Assembly: GCA_016716265.1 (NCBI GenBank)
Contig: JADJWQ010000006.1
Coordinates: 2,569,501-2,633,500, forward strand
Direction: 5' to 3'
DNA length: 64,000 nt
From: Planctomycetota bacterium
GTDB lineage: Bacteria; Planctomycetota; UBA1135; UBA2386
The notes under the pieces are model-generated. The model did not search any database, was not told the origin of the DNA, and saw only the letters and a list, made by a program, of their open reading frames with translations. Each line of letters begins with the position of its first letter. The first letter of the stretch is position 1. This document shows positions 18,201 through 27,792 of this stretch, piece by piece. The position numbers and the translations under genes were made by a program.

Positions 18201-19703
18201 TCAGACCCACCTGGGCGGCGCGGTGGGTGTCATGTCGGATTCACCCTCCGGTTCGATGTCGGGAATCGGCTCGAGTTCTTCCGGCTCGAAGTAGCGCCCC
18301 CACTCACGCCGATGCTTCGCGAGGCCGATCGCGACCGCCAGCAGGAAGAAGCCATCACGACTTGCCCCGCGACCCGACCACAGAGTCTCGAGGATGCCCA
18401 GCTCGGACGCGGAGGGCTCGAACCATCTGGTGTCGATCCTCCGGTCCTTCTTGGGCAGCGCTGCCCTCCACGGTCCACGCCCGAGGAGCAGCCCACGGAA
18501 GACGGGATGCCGGGAGCCGCCACCGATCAGCATGACCGTCATGCGACTCCAGTTCATCCGCTGGAACCGATTCGGGCCATCGAGCGCCAGGCCATCGCGA
18601 AGTTGCCGGGTCAGATGAGCTTGCAGTCGCCCGACGTGCCCACGACGAGCGGACTTGCTCGCGCCTTCGAGGTCGGCGACGCCACAACGAATGGTCGCAT
18701 CACCGTAGAGCTGGTAGGTGCGTCCGTCTGGCCGGTACTCGGGCTGGAAATGTCGGACGATCATCGACTCGGTCGTTCCGGCACCGACATCCACGATCGT
18801 GTGGAAGCCATAGGACACGTCGGGCTGATCCCGGACGGTCTCCAGCGCGGCCAGGGACTCCGGCAGCACGTCGAACAGCCGCTCCCCGGGTCCGGGCAAC
18901 GGCGCGTCCTCACGGAGCCGACCGGCGAGCGTGTTCCGCAGCGTGTCGAGCGGGATTCCCTGCTCGATCGGGTTCGGGTCGTTGCCGAACGCCGACTCCC
19001 AGGCCGCCCACATCATGCGGAGAAACCGTTCGCGGCGAACCTCGCGAGCCGCAAGGCCGGGCGCGAGAGGCGCCCCCGTCTGGACGAGCGCCCGATACCC
19101 GTCGGGACCGTACTCCCGGTCCAGCACCTTCCGAAGGCAAGCCATCACCCACGCCAGGAACCCCGTTGCCAGCAGCGTTGCGTATGACACATCGGACCTC
19201 GCCGGCTCGGGCACGCCTCTGGGTGGAGGCACGCCGGGATCCGCGAGCAGGATGATCTTCAACCAGCGCACCGGCGCCCCTCCCGACTCGCGCCATGCGT
19301 CGGCACCGAACCAGACGTCCCCGTTCGCATCGACGAACACGTCCGAAGGCACAGCGAACCAAGGCAGCGACTTCAGCGTGCCCGCGACGGCAACGACCCT
19401 CGCGATGCGGTCACCGTATCGGCGTACGGTGAGCTTGGTGGACGACGTGCCATAGTCCAGCCCGACCACGACGAGCGCCTTGCTCGACGCCACCGGGGGT
19501 CGTTCGGGCGTCGGTGGAGCCGGCTCCGTTGGCTGAGGTGGCTCCGGCGCTTCCGTTGGGCCGGGCGCGACCTGCGTTTGCTGCGGCGGCCCTTCGGCCT
19601 CGGGCAGAGCTCCTTCGTCGCATGGCGCGCCGAAGAGGGACCGAAGGTCCCGGTACTTCCGCTTCAACCACTCACGCCAGTCGGTCCGACGACGTTTGCC
19701 CAT
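18201..19703 (-). CDS. Hsp70/actin-fold ATPase paired with an SNF2 helicase
   Basis: This is a 500-aa protein. ATG 19703 lies 4 nt after the stop of the helicase gene, with a GGAG element inside the helicase 3' end. After a basic N-terminus and a Pro/Glu/Thr-rich linker (about 25-72), the actin-like ATPase begins with the phosphate-1 loop VVVGLDYGTSSTKLTV (residues 78-93). Phosphate-2 is TIVDVGAGTTES near 268, and the adenosine motif is MLIGGGSRHPVF near 385. There is no substrate-binding domain of DnaK and no J-protein partner, so it is not a housekeeping chaperone. Coupling to an SNF2-type ATPase suggests a two-ATPase complex acting on DNA or protein during phage attack. Fold call firm, role unknown. 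Confidence 0.75.
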   Translation of the reverse strand: MGKRRRTDWREWLKRKYRDLRSLFGAPCDEGALPEAEGPPQQTQVAPGPTEAPEPPQPTEPAPPTPERPPVASSKALVVVGLDYGTSSTKLTVRRYGDRIARVVAVAGTLKSLPWFAVPSDVFVDANGDVWFGADAWRESGGAPVRWLKIILLADPGVPPPRGVPEPARSDVSYATLLATGFLAWVMACLRKVLDREYGPDGYRALVQTGAPLAPGLAAREVRRERFLRMMWAAWESAFGNDPNPIEQGIPLDTLRNTLAGRLREDAPLPGPGERLFDVLPESLAALETVRDQPDVSYGFHTIVDVGAGTTESMIVRHFQPEYRPDGRTYQLYGDATIRCGVADLEGASKSARRGHVGRLQAHLTRQLRDGLALDGPNRFQRMNWSRMTVMLIGGGSRHPVFRGLLLGRGPWRAALPKKDRRIDTRWFEPSASELGILETLWSGRGASRDGFFLLAVAIGLAKHRREWGRYFEPEELEPIPDIEPEGESDMTPTAPPRWV

Positions 19704-19707
19704 CGGC

Positions 19708-22700
19708 CTATTCTCCGGCTCTCCGTTCTACGCGTACCAGACACGCCGCGATCGGCTCCGTCATCGTCACACCGGGCTGCCTGCCGGTTTCGAGCTTCTC
19801 CACGCTTTCCAGATGGCGGGATTCCGCCTGCACACGCTGCGCCCGGAACATGCGCAGCACGCGCTCCGCATGGCCTCGCTGTTCGGATGTCGCGATCTTC
19901 TGTTCGATCCGCTCCATCCGCATTGCGTGCTCACGGTCGAGCAGCGCTCGAACACGCAAGTACCGCGCTTCGTTCTCCGCGCCCTCGCGCTGACTCAACA
20001 ACCGGTTCCGCCGGCGCGCCTCGCTCGCCGCGGCTCGCCAGTCCGCCTCGAGAACTGCAGAAGCGCCGGCGGCGCCGAACCACTCCTGCCCCTGATCGAG
20101 CACGAGGTGCAGCAGCCGCTCGGCGGACTCCGTGTCGATCGGCTGCGCGGTGCCGACGGGCACGGCCACGGTGTCGAAGAACTGCCGCGCGCGAATGCCG
20201 CGCACCTGCTGCAACCGCACGACCAGCAGCAGCATCCCGGTCGGCAGCTCGGGATCCTCGTCGGCCTCGAGGCGCAGCACCGCCTGTCCGGTGCGGGCGA
20301 CCGGGTCGTCGAGCAGGTTCGCCAGCTTCGCACTCGCGGCGCGCACCAGCGGGTGCCGCACGTTCAACAATTCGACGTGGTCATGCTTGAACGCCACCTG
20401 CCCGTCGAGCGCGAAGGTCAGACGGTCCTTCGTTCCGAGCCGATGCTTCAGCTGGACCTCGGCATCGGAGCTGACGTCTGTGCGCACCGCCCCCAGGACG
20501 TGCTGGTCGATCGGGAACGACCACAGGCCCTCGCCCTCTCCACGGATCCGGCCAGGCGTGCGGAGCCGCTCCAGGAATCCCTCCAACACGGCCATGATGC
20601 CGGCATTCGTCACGAACCGACCGAGCCTCCGGACACGTGAGATCTCGGCACGCACGTGGTCCTCGTGCCCCAGCAAATCGCCGGCACGCCCTTCGAGTTC
20701 CTCGATGTGCTTCCGTTGGCGCTCCAGGGCACGCGCGGCGTGGTCCATCCGCTGCTCGGCCTCGGCGCGGGTGAGCTTCCCGCTGACGAACGCACTCGTC
20801 AGTTCCTCGATCACGCTGCCGAGTATCGGGTCGAGCGCGCCGAGGCTCTCCTCGAAGATCCGGATGCGGTTGTAGAGCTTGTCGAGGATCCGCTCCTCGA
20901 CCGTTCCGGCGACGACGAAGCTGTGCACCTGCACGTAGGGCGACTCCTGCCCGAATCGGTCGACGCGGCCGATGCGTTGCTCCACGACCATCGGGTTCCA
21001 GGGCAGGTCGTAGTTCACCACGTGGTGGCAGAACTGGAAGTCGAGACCTTCGCTACCGACCTCGGTGGATATGAGGACGCGACAAGCGTCGAGTTCCTGG
21101 AATCGCCGCACGATGCGACCGCGCTCGTCGCTCTCGGGCCGCGTGGGCGTCGACGGCACGTCACCGGCGATGCGCAGTGCCCGGATGCCGGCACGAGTCA
21201 ACTGCTCTTCGAGGTAGCGCGAGGTACCGACGAAGAACGTGAACACCAGCACCTTCGCGCCGGGTTCCTCCGCCTCGATCCGCCGCAGCAGTTCGACCAG
21301 CTTCTCGAGCTTCGAATCGACCAGCGGAGGGATCGTCGCCACCCGACCGCCGACTTCCGCTCCCGGGCCGCGCCCATCGTCGTCGAGGTCGAAGTCCATG
21401 GCCTCGTCGCCGTGGTAGCCGCGGTCGCCGTCGCGCCACCAGCGGAGCGCCGCCGGCAGACTGCTCGCGGCCTGCCGCGCACGCTGGATCCCGCCCAGGC
21501 CGAGCTTCTCGGTCGGCCAACCATCTCTGCCGAGCTTCCCTCCGGTGAACTGCGCGTAGGCACGATACTCGTCCTCCGTCCAGGTGCAGCGGATCACGTT
21601 CGCGCGCCGGATGGCAGCGTGCTCCTGCACGTCCCGCTTCCGCGTGCGGGTGAGGATCGGAGCCAGGAAGTGGAGCTCCTCCACGCGCCGTTCGAGCTCG
21701 ACCCAGCCGTCAGGCTCCCGGGGCGGGTCAGCCTCGAGGTCCTCCAACAGCCGCGCCGCGAGCGGGTCCCCTGCCGGTCCCGTGCCACAGCCTTTTCGAA
21801 TCCGCGCCGCGATCCCGGGCAGATCTTCGCTGCGCCGTCGCCGCACCATCGCTGAAGCCTCGACGAGTGGCCTGCTGCGCTCGAGCGCCTCATTGAACGC
21901 CTCTCGGCTACGGAACTCGCCAGGTCGCAGCGCATGGAGCAGCGTCAGCAGATCGTCGCTGCCGAGGTGGATCGGCGTCGCGGTGAGCAGCAGCATGGCG
22001 TCGGTCACGTCGCCGAGATCCTGGATCATCTGGCTGGTCTGCGTCCCCGGGTTCCGACCGTGGTGCGCCTCGTCGACGATCACGAGGTCGAACCCGGGGA
22101 CGACCGCCAGGAACTCCTCGAGCATCTGGCGCCGCCGCAGGCTCTGCTGGCTGATCACACCACGGATCCGCAGCTGCCGGTCGGGCTGCTCGCGATGCCG
22201 CTCCGCCAGCCGCTGGAGGTCGCGCGCCTCGAGGATCTCGAACTCCTGGCCGAACTTCCGACTGAGCTCGACCCGCCATTTCTCACGCAGCCTGGACGGG
22301 CACACGACGAGCACGCGCGCGACGTCACGCCGCGCTTCGAGTTCGGTGAGGATCAGCCCCGCCTCGATCGTCTTGCCGAGCCCCACCTCGTCGGCGATCA
22401 GCAGTCGGCGATCCTGGGAATCGAGGAACTTCAGCAGCGGCTTGTACTGGTACGCTGCGAACCGGATCCGCTCGGCGCGAAAGGCGAAGATCGTCGAGCG
22501 GTTGTCGGAGCGGATGCGCTCGACGGCGAGGACACGGCGGAAGGCGACCAGGCGACCCCACCGGCCGGACAGGGCGAGCGACTCGAGGGAGACCTCGCCC
22601 TGTTCGAGGGACTCCAGGTCCTCCTCCCGGCACGACCTGGTCTGCCGACCGAAGCCCACCTGATACCAGAAGTCCCCGGCGTCGAGTTCCCCCTGGCCCA

Positions 22701-22779
22701 GCACGTAACCGACCTCGTCCCTCTGTGCGCGCAACTGCACGCGGGCACCGGGCCGGAACAGGGGCTGACGATCTTCCAT
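19708..22779 (-). CDS. SNF2/RapA-like helicase, first gene of the Hsp70-like operon
   Basis: This is a 1023-aa protein. The N-terminal 100 residues (FRPGARVQL, GYVLGQGELDAGDFWYQV) form a small beta domain like the SH3-like entry of RapA/DpdE-type proteins. Motifs: ADEVGLGKTIEAGLIL near 133, VDEAHHGRN near 237, LLLTATPIH, ISTEVGSEGLDFQFCHHV and VEQRIGRVDRFGQ near 607. The 300 residues after the helicase core are long charged helices with coiled-coil character. It leads a two-gene block with the Hsp70-like ATPase. It is clearly different from the second SNF2 helicase at 13.5-16.4 kb, so the island holds two separate helicase modules. Exact substrate unknown. Confidence 0.8.
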   Translation of the reverse strand: MEDRQPLFRPGARVQLRAQRDEVGYVLGQGELDAGDFWYQVGFGRQTRSCREEDLESLEQGEVSLESLALSGRWGRLVAFRRVLAVERIRSDNRSTIFAFRAERIRFAAYQYKPLLKFLDSQDRRLLIADEVGLGKTIEAGLILTELEARRDVARVLVVCPSRLREKWRVELSRKFGQEFEILEARDLQRLAERHREQPDRQLRIRGVISQQSLRRRQMLEEFLAVVPGFDLVIVDEAHHGRNPGTQTSQMIQDLGDVTDAMLLLTATPIHLGSDDLLTLLHALRPGEFRSREAFNEALERSRPLVEASAMVRRRRSEDLPGIAARIRKGCGTGPAGDPLAARLLEDLEADPPREPDGWVELERRVEELHFLAPILTRTRKRDVQEHAAIRRANVIRCTWTEDEYRAYAQFTGGKLGRDGWPTEKLGLGGIQRARQAASSLPAALRWWRDGDRGYHGDEAMDFDLDDDGRGPGAEVGGRVATIPPLVDSKLEKLVELLRRIEAEEPGAKVLVFTFFVGTSRYLEEQLTRAGIRALRIAGDVPSTPTRPESDERGRIVRRFQELDACRVLISTEVGSEGLDFQFCHHVVNYDLPWNPMVVEQRIGRVDRFGQESPYVQVHSFVVAGTVEERILDKLYNRIRIFEESLGALDPILGSVIEELTSAFVSGKLTRAEAEQRMDHAARALERQRKHIEELEGRAGDLLGHEDHVRAEISRVRRLGRFVTNAGIMAVLEGFLERLRTPGRIRGEGEGLWSFPIDQHVLGAVRTDVSSDAEVQLKHRLGTKDRLTFALDGQVAFKHDHVELLNVRHPLVRAASAKLANLLDDPVARTGQAVLRLEADEDPELPTGMLLLVVRLQQVRGIRARQFFDTVAVPVGTAQPIDTESAERLLHLVLDQGQEWFGAAGASAVLEADWRAAASEARRRNRLLSQREGAENEARYLRVRALLDREHAMRMERIEQKIATSEQRGHAERVLRMFRAQRVQAESRHLESVEKLETGRQPGVTMTEPIAACLVRVERRAGE

Positions 22780-23367
22780 CGCGTGCTACCTGGCCGCCAT
22801 GCCGGCCGCGTTCCCGGAGCAGGGCAGAGCGTTCCCCCGCGAACAACCCGAACGGGCCCGGACTTTCGCGGGACCAGACCGGCATCGCTCGATCCGGGCG
22901 AAGCGTGACGCCCGCCGAACGCGCTGCCTCCCACGGAGGACAAACCACACGACCGCGGACGCCGCGAGGTCTGGATTGTCTGGATCCTGCCGCCTCGCGC
23001 AATCAGCTGCTCCCGCTCGGTGGACAGCGCAGCGCCGCCCTGCTTTGCTGGCAGCCCGACGGCGAGCGCCAACTCACCGGATACCGAGATCCGCAGCGGC
23101 GCCCCCGCCCTCCGACGAAACTGCCCTGGGGAACCCGGCGGTCGTGGACCGCCTCACCGCCGAGCCCGTGCTGCAGGCGAGTGTGCCAGGCGAGCGGTTC
23201 GACGACGACCGCTCGAGAACGGCAACACGAGACTGTCGCCTCGCCCCGGCGAGACCGGCGACTTCACAACGCTCGCGCCACCCTCGCCCCGGCCTCGCTC
23301 ACGTCACCCATCCGAGTCGCAGGCAAGGCGGAAAGCGAGAACATCGGCCCGACGGCCGGCCTCGACA
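22780..23367. other. 588-nt gap at the island edge
   Basis: No convincing gene is visible in either strand. It separates the island's first gene (minus strand, starting 22779) from the secreted glycosidase-like gene ending at 23368. It should hold the promoter of the helicase/Hsp70 block, but I could not identify a clear -35/-10 pair, tRNA, integrase remnant or attachment repeat. Confidence 0.5.
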
Positions 23368-25662
23368 TCACCGCACGAACGGCACGTCCAGCGCGCCGGT
23401 GAGCACGAGGCAGGTGCCGCGGGGGTCGACCAGCGCGCCTTGCACGCGGAGGGCGGAGCCCACGAGGCGCGGGTCGGCAGGGATGTCGTAGCGCCACAGC
23501 ACGGTGCCCGGGTAGACCTCGATCGGGTCGATCGCGAGGAGGCAATGGGTGAACGGTGCGCAGGCGAGGCGGGGCGGCACCGGGATCATTGCGGGCGGCG
23601 GGGTGCCGACCACGATCATCGGGACGACGTCGGGACCGACGCCGGGCAGGCGGACCTCGAGGGGCTGGCCGAGGCGCGCGGCGCCGTTGGGGACGGGCTG
23701 GACCGCGCCCGGGCAGCCGGCGCCCGGCACGTCCATCGAGCGGCGGACCAGCACGACCCAGTCGCGCTGGGGCTCGTAGGGAGGGCTGCCGAGCGAATGA
23801 GGTCCGGGGCCGCTGAACAGCGCGACGCTACCGCGCCGCAGCGGGCCGCCGGTGCGCGGGTCGAACCAATGGACCTCGAACACGCCGGTGGTCGCCGCGC
23901 CGACGTCGAGGTCGACGGGGCCCGGATCGCGCAGATAGACGACCCAGAAGTCGCCGTCGCGGGCCAGGCAGTAGGCGGTCGGGCTCGAGACCAGCTCGTC
24001 GCGGCAGACCATGTCGCCGAACGGCAGGTGCTGCTGGAAGAAGCGCACGGCATGGCGAGACTGCGACCAGATCTGCTCGCGACCGCGGAACGACTCGCAG
24101 GTCAGGTCGTCGCCGGACGTCTCGCGATAGCCGTAGCCGAAGTAGTACTGGACTCCTGCCCCGCCGGCCATCAGCGTGCCCCACAGCACGTCCTTGCGGA
24201 TCGTGTCGTGGTCGGGGTCGCGCGGATCGCCGTCCGTCGTCGTTCCGTACTGGGCCGGCATCTCCTCGTGATGGCCGACGACCCAAGGATGCCCGGCGGA
24301 CGCCGTGCGCTCCACCCAATGACGCACCTTCGCGTGGTTGTTGCGCGCGACGTCCGCGCTCGGCGCGCGCACCGAGGTCGCGGGCTCGAACGGCCCTTGC
24401 AGCGAGGCGCCGTCGATGTCGAGACACGGCTGCGCCGGATCCGTCAATGGGCCGTAGACGCCGTCCTGGTCCTCACCGGGCCGCGGCCCGTGATACGTAT
24501 GGACGACGATCGGATGATCGTACGGATCCAGCCGCTTCAGCAGCGCGGCGAACGCGCGGCGCTGGGCGTCGTTGTTGGGCTGCTTGTAGGGCGAGCTGCT
24601 CCAGTCGTCCCAACCGTTCTCCTCGCCGAGGTTCCAGGTGAGCGCGAGATGATGGCCGAACCGCGCGACGAGCTCCCGGTAGTACAGGTGCCGCGCGTCG
24701 CTCAGGAACGACTCGCCGGTGCGCTGCTCGAAGTAGCTCTCGTTCTCGGTCTCGGTCAGCACGAGCTGCAGGTGGAGGCCGAGTGCGGTGGCGTGCTCGA
24801 ACACCCGATTCCATTGATCGAGCTTCGAGCAGTCGAAGCGCCACGGGTCGTCGTCGTCGCGCCACGGCCAGACGTCGTCGCCGTCGCCGTGGCGCGTCAG
24901 CGTCATCACGTACATCGAGTTGAGGCCCTGCGCGGCGACGTACGACAGCGCGCCGAGCAGGTTGCGGCCACGGCCGCCGCGCCAGGTCGGTCCACCGACG
25001 AAGTCGTCGCGGTGGGGAGCGAACGCGTGCAGGAAGTTCGGCACGATGCCGCCGAGGTCACGCGTGCCGTCGAAGTCGGCGAACGCGAGCAGGTTCTCGG
25101 GGCTGTTGGGCCCGATCTCGAGGAACGCCTCGCCGGAGCCGGCGAACCGTAGGTAGCGCGCGCCGGCGTAGCGCAGCATGCCGCGGCCGCGCGGATCGGT
25201 GGGCGGGTCGTCGGTCGGCTCGATCTGCAATGCACCCGCCGCGCCGTCGAACTCCGCGGGCACCGCAGGTCCGCCGACCGCCGCGCGCGGGCCGGCTCTG
25301 AACGAGGCCCGCCAACGCCACGTGCCGACGCGGTCTGGCACGAAATGAACGCGCCACTGGCCGCCGGCGTCGGCGCCGGAATCGGCGGCCTGGCCGTCGG
25401 CCGCGTAGTAGCCGGGTACCACGACGCTGCGGCCGCGGAGCTCGAAGGTCACGTCGAGCCGATAGTCGAGGAACGGGTTGGGCGTGCCGGCCTCGCGCGC
25501 GTCGGCAGGGCCGTCGAACGTGAGCGTGACGACGTGCCACTGGCGGAGCTCGCCGTCGACCTCCACCCCCTGCGCCGGCGTGGTGGTGGCCAGCGCGCTG
25601 AGCCCGGCGAGCACGGCGCACAGCGCCGGGCCGGCAGGGCGTCCGGAATGCAGCAGGAACAT
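23368..25662 (-). CDS. Secreted DUF5060/glycoside hydrolase-like protein with planctomycete C-terminal domain
   Basis: This is a 764-aa protein with a Sec signal peptide (LCAVLAGLSALATTTPAQG, residues 14-32). An N-terminal beta domain of DUF5060 type (about 35-160, ending VGTWRWRASF) is followed by a TIM-barrel-like region (about 170-520) with candidate acidic residues in LVLTETENESYF and LTWNLGEENGWDDW. A small beta domain comes next (about 545-625, GDFWVVYLRDPG). The last 110 residues, from CPGAVQPVPNGAARLGQP to the final VPFVR, form a beta domain similar in style to the C-termini of other secreted proteins here. Polysaccharide substrate cannot be named. It is divergent from the Cys-rich propeller gene. 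Confidence 0.65.
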   Translation of the reverse strand: MFLLHSGRPAGPALCAVLAGLSALATTTPAQGVEVDGELRQWHVVTLTFDGPADAREAGTPNPFLDYRLDVTFELRGRSVVVPGYYAADGQAADSGADAGGQWRVHFVPDRVGTWRWRASFRAGPRAAVGGPAVPAEFDGAAGALQIEPTDDPPTDPRGRGMLRYAGARYLRFAGSGEAFLEIGPNSPENLLAFADFDGTRDLGGIVPNFLHAFAPHRDDFVGGPTWRGGRGRNLLGALSYVAAQGLNSMYVMTLTRHGDGDDVWPWRDDDDPWRFDCSKLDQWNRVFEHATALGLHLQLVLTETENESYFEQRTGESFLSDARHLYYRELVARFGHHLALTWNLGEENGWDDWSSSPYKQPNNDAQRRAFAALLKRLDPYDHPIVVHTYHGPRPGEDQDGVYGPLTDPAQPCLDIDGASLQGPFEPATSVRAPSADVARNNHAKVRHWVERTASAGHPWVVGHHEEMPAQYGTTTDGDPRDPDHDTIRKDVLWGTLMAGGAGVQYYFGYGYRETSGDDLTCESFRGREQIWSQSRHAVRFFQQHLPFGDMVCRDELVSSPTAYCLARDGDFWVVYLRDPGPVDLDVGAATTGVFEVHWFDPRTGGPLRRGSVALFSGPGPHSLGSPPYEPQRDWVVLVRRSMDVPGAGCPGAVQPVPNGAARLGQPLEVRLPGVGPDVVPMIVVGTPPPAMIPVPPRLACAPFTHCLLAIDPIEVYPGTVLWRYDIPADPRLVGSALRVQGALVDPRGTCLVLTGALDVPFVR

Positions 25663-25849
25663 GCCGCAGGGATCGACGCCCTCGGGATCACCCTGAACCA
25701 GGGGTCTCGGATCGGGACCGGTGGCCGGCCGCTGCCTGTCGAGAAACGCGACAGCCCGGGTGCCGAAACCCGGCTGGGAATCGACCTTGGATCCACCGGG
25801 TCACCTGCGCTCCGGTCGTCGCCTCACCACCCGCCGGAGGACCACGACC

Positions 25850-27112
25850 ATGAGCCAACTGCCCCGTCTGCTACACCGCCTCGCCCTCCTGACCACCGCC
25901 GCCGCCGCGCTCGCCAGCGCCGCCGCCGCCCAGTCCGGCCCGCTGATCGGCTTCGGTGCCGACCCGCTCGGCGCCAACCCCGCGACGCTGCGCCAGGCGC
26001 TGTGCAATCCGGCGGCGACCGCGTGCCTCAACACGCTGCCCGCCCCCGCCGAGGCGTGGTCGGGCGGCGCCGCGGTCGACCCGGTGCGCAACTCGCTGTG
26101 GCACTCGCAGGGCACCCGCCTGCTCGAGCTCGGCCTCGACACCTGCGCGACCGGCTGCGCGATGCCCGCGGACCTCGTGCTCGGCCCGGTCTCGCGCGTC
26201 GGCGGCCTGACCTTCGATGCGACCGCCGGAACGCTGCTGCACGTCGAGTCGGTCCCGGGCATCGCCGCGGTCGTCACCTACGGCTTCACGGCGACCGGCG
26301 GTTGCCCGACCCGCATCGGCGTGTGCCGGTTCCCGCTGCCGACCGCCGCGCACCACGCCGGAGCGATCGCGCTCGACCGCGCCGATGATCTGCTGTTCGT
26401 GGCGGCGTCCGACTTCGGCCCGGCCGGCCCGCAGAACCGCATCCTGGTCATCGACCGCAATGGCCCGGGCTGCGATCCGATCTGCTACCTGCCGGCACTC
26501 GCGTGCAATCGCGGCACCCTGCAGGCGATCCGCGCGATGGCCTACGACGCCTGCGCGCGCCGCCTCTACGTGTCGGACGGCCGGCAGACCGCCGTATTCG
26601 TCGTGCAGATGGGCTCGACGCGCTGCCCGACGCTGATCGCCGAGTCCTGCTGCCCCACCGCGGCGCCCGGCGGCCAGCTCTGGGCGGGCTTCGACCGCCT
26701 GCCGACCGCACCGCGCCAGCTCGGCGGCGGCTGCCTGCCACCGCGCGTCTGCCCGACCTGCCCGACGGTGCCGCGCCTGACCGCGACCGGACTGCCGGTG
26801 CTCGGCAATGCCGGTTTCGGCTTCCGCATCGAGGATGCGCCGAACACTTCGACCGGCTTCGTGGTCGTCAACGTCGGTCCCTGCGGCAACGTCCCGTTCG
26901 GGTGCGGCACGCTGTTCGCGCAGCCGCCGGTGCTCGCGATCGGCCCGGCACCGATGCTCGGCGCCGCGTGCGGCGGCAGCGGCGCGTTCCCGCTCGCGCT
27001 GCCGGACAACGTCGCGCTCTGCAACCTGCTGCTGTGCGCGCAGGGTCTGGTCGTGTGCCAGGCCGGCGGGCTCGGCCTGACCAACGGGCTGGTCGTGCCG
27101 CTGAGCTACTGA
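25850..27112 (+). CDS. Secreted cysteine-rich beta-propeller-like protein
   Basis: This is a 420-aa protein. ATG 25850 has GGAGG about 9 nt upstream and leads directly into a signal peptide (LLTTAAAALASAAAAQSG). The mature part has repeated blade-like units (LWHSQGTRLLEL, LTFDATAGTLLHVE, AIALDRADDLLFVA, MAYDACARRLYVSDG), each about 45-60 residues, typical of a propeller. It is unusually rich in Cys pairs (CATGC, CDPIC, ESCC, CPTCP), implying disulfide bonding outside the cell. The last 110 residues (from RLTATGLPVLGNAGFGFR to LTNGLVVPLSY) match the beta-sandwich tail style of neighbouring secreted proteins. No enzyme motif is seen; a structural or binding role is likely. Confidence 0.55.
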   Translation: MSQLPRLLHRLALLTTAAAALASAAAAQSGPLIGFGADPLGANPATLRQALCNPAATACLNTLPAPAEAWSGGAAVDPVRNSLWHSQGTRLLELGLDTCATGCAMPADLVLGPVSRVGGLTFDATAGTLLHVESVPGIAAVVTYGFTATGGCPTRIGVCRFPLPTAAHHAGAIALDRADDLLFVAASDFGPAGPQNRILVIDRNGPGCDPICYLPALACNRGTLQAIRAMAYDACARRLYVSDGRQTAVFVVQMGSTRCPTLIAESCCPTAAPGGQLWAGFDRLPTAPRQLGGGCLPPRVCPTCPTVPRLTATGLPVLGNAGFGFRIEDAPNTSTGFVVVNVGPCGNVPFGCGTLFAQPPVLAIGPAPMLGAACGGSGAFPLALPDNVALCNLLLCAQGLVVCQAGGLGLTNGLVVPLSY

Positions 27113-27209
27113 CGCTCGACGCTCCCGAATCCGCGCGACGCTGTCCTGGGCGCCGGGCTTCTGCTTCGATCGGGAGCCGCCCCGGCGTGCACCGCCGCGA
27201 GATCCCACG

Positions 27210-27791
27210 ATGACGAAGCTCTGGATCGGCCTGCTGCTGTTCCTCCTGGCGATCGGCTCCTGCCTCGGCGCGCCGGTGCTCGGCCTGATCGAGAAGGGCC
27301 AGGAGGGTGTGCTCGCCGAGCTGGAGAAGGCGCTCCCGACGGTCGTCGCGACCCGGGCCGCCGACTCGGCGGAGCCGTTCGAGCTCGGCGAGGCCGACTT
27401 CCACGGGGTCGGGATCGTCGCGCGCGATTCCGGCGGCGAGCACCCGACCGAGGGCGTGCCTCGCGACGGCTTCGCGTTCGTCAACGACGCGGGCGGCCGG
27501 ATCGAGGTCGTCGCCAGTGGCGACGGCTCGGCGTCCGGGACCCACGACGGCCTGAGCTACGAGCTGATCGGCCTCGCGCAGGTGAAGCCCGGCCGCTACC
27601 ACCTCGACCACCCTGCGCTGCCGGACCAGGTGCAGCTCGTCGTGCTGCGCCTCGACATCCCGTCGCTGCTCGCGAACAGCATGATCGGCTTCGGCCTGTC
27701 GCTGCTGCTCGGGTTCGCCGGCGTGATCCTGGTGATCCTCGGCATCGCCGACGGCCGGCGGCGGCGGCGCGAGGAGCTCTACGAGGATTGA
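27210..27791 (+). CDS. Two-pass membrane protein with extracytoplasmic domain
   Basis: This is a 193-aa protein. An N-terminal hydrophobic segment (LWIGLLLFLLAIGSCLGAPV, about 4-24) and a C-terminal one (NSMIGFGLSLLLGFAGVILVILGI, about 158-181) flank a roughly 130-residue soluble domain with beta-rich character (FHGVGIVARDSGG, GRIEVVASGDG, GRYHLDHPALPDQVQLVVLRLD). A basic tail DGRRRRREE ends it, so the soluble part is likely outside the cytoplasm. No family is recognised. It is convergent with the lyase gene, separated by 1 nt. Confidence 0.5.
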   Translation: MTKLWIGLLLFLLAIGSCLGAPVLGLIEKGQEGVLAELEKALPTVVATRAADSAEPFELGEADFHGVGIVARDSGGEHPTEGVPRDGFAFVNDAGGRIEVVASGDGSASGTHDGLSYELIGLAQVKPGRYHLDHPALPDQVQLVVLRLDIPSLLANSMIGFGLSLLLGFAGVILVILGIADGRRRRREELYED

Positions 27792-27792
27792 C

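Noticed and set aside
25691..25703. CCCTG-AAC-CAGGG inverted repeat between divergent genes
   Set aside because: Five-base arms occur often by chance in DNA of this composition; no second copy or regulator gene nearby supports an operator.
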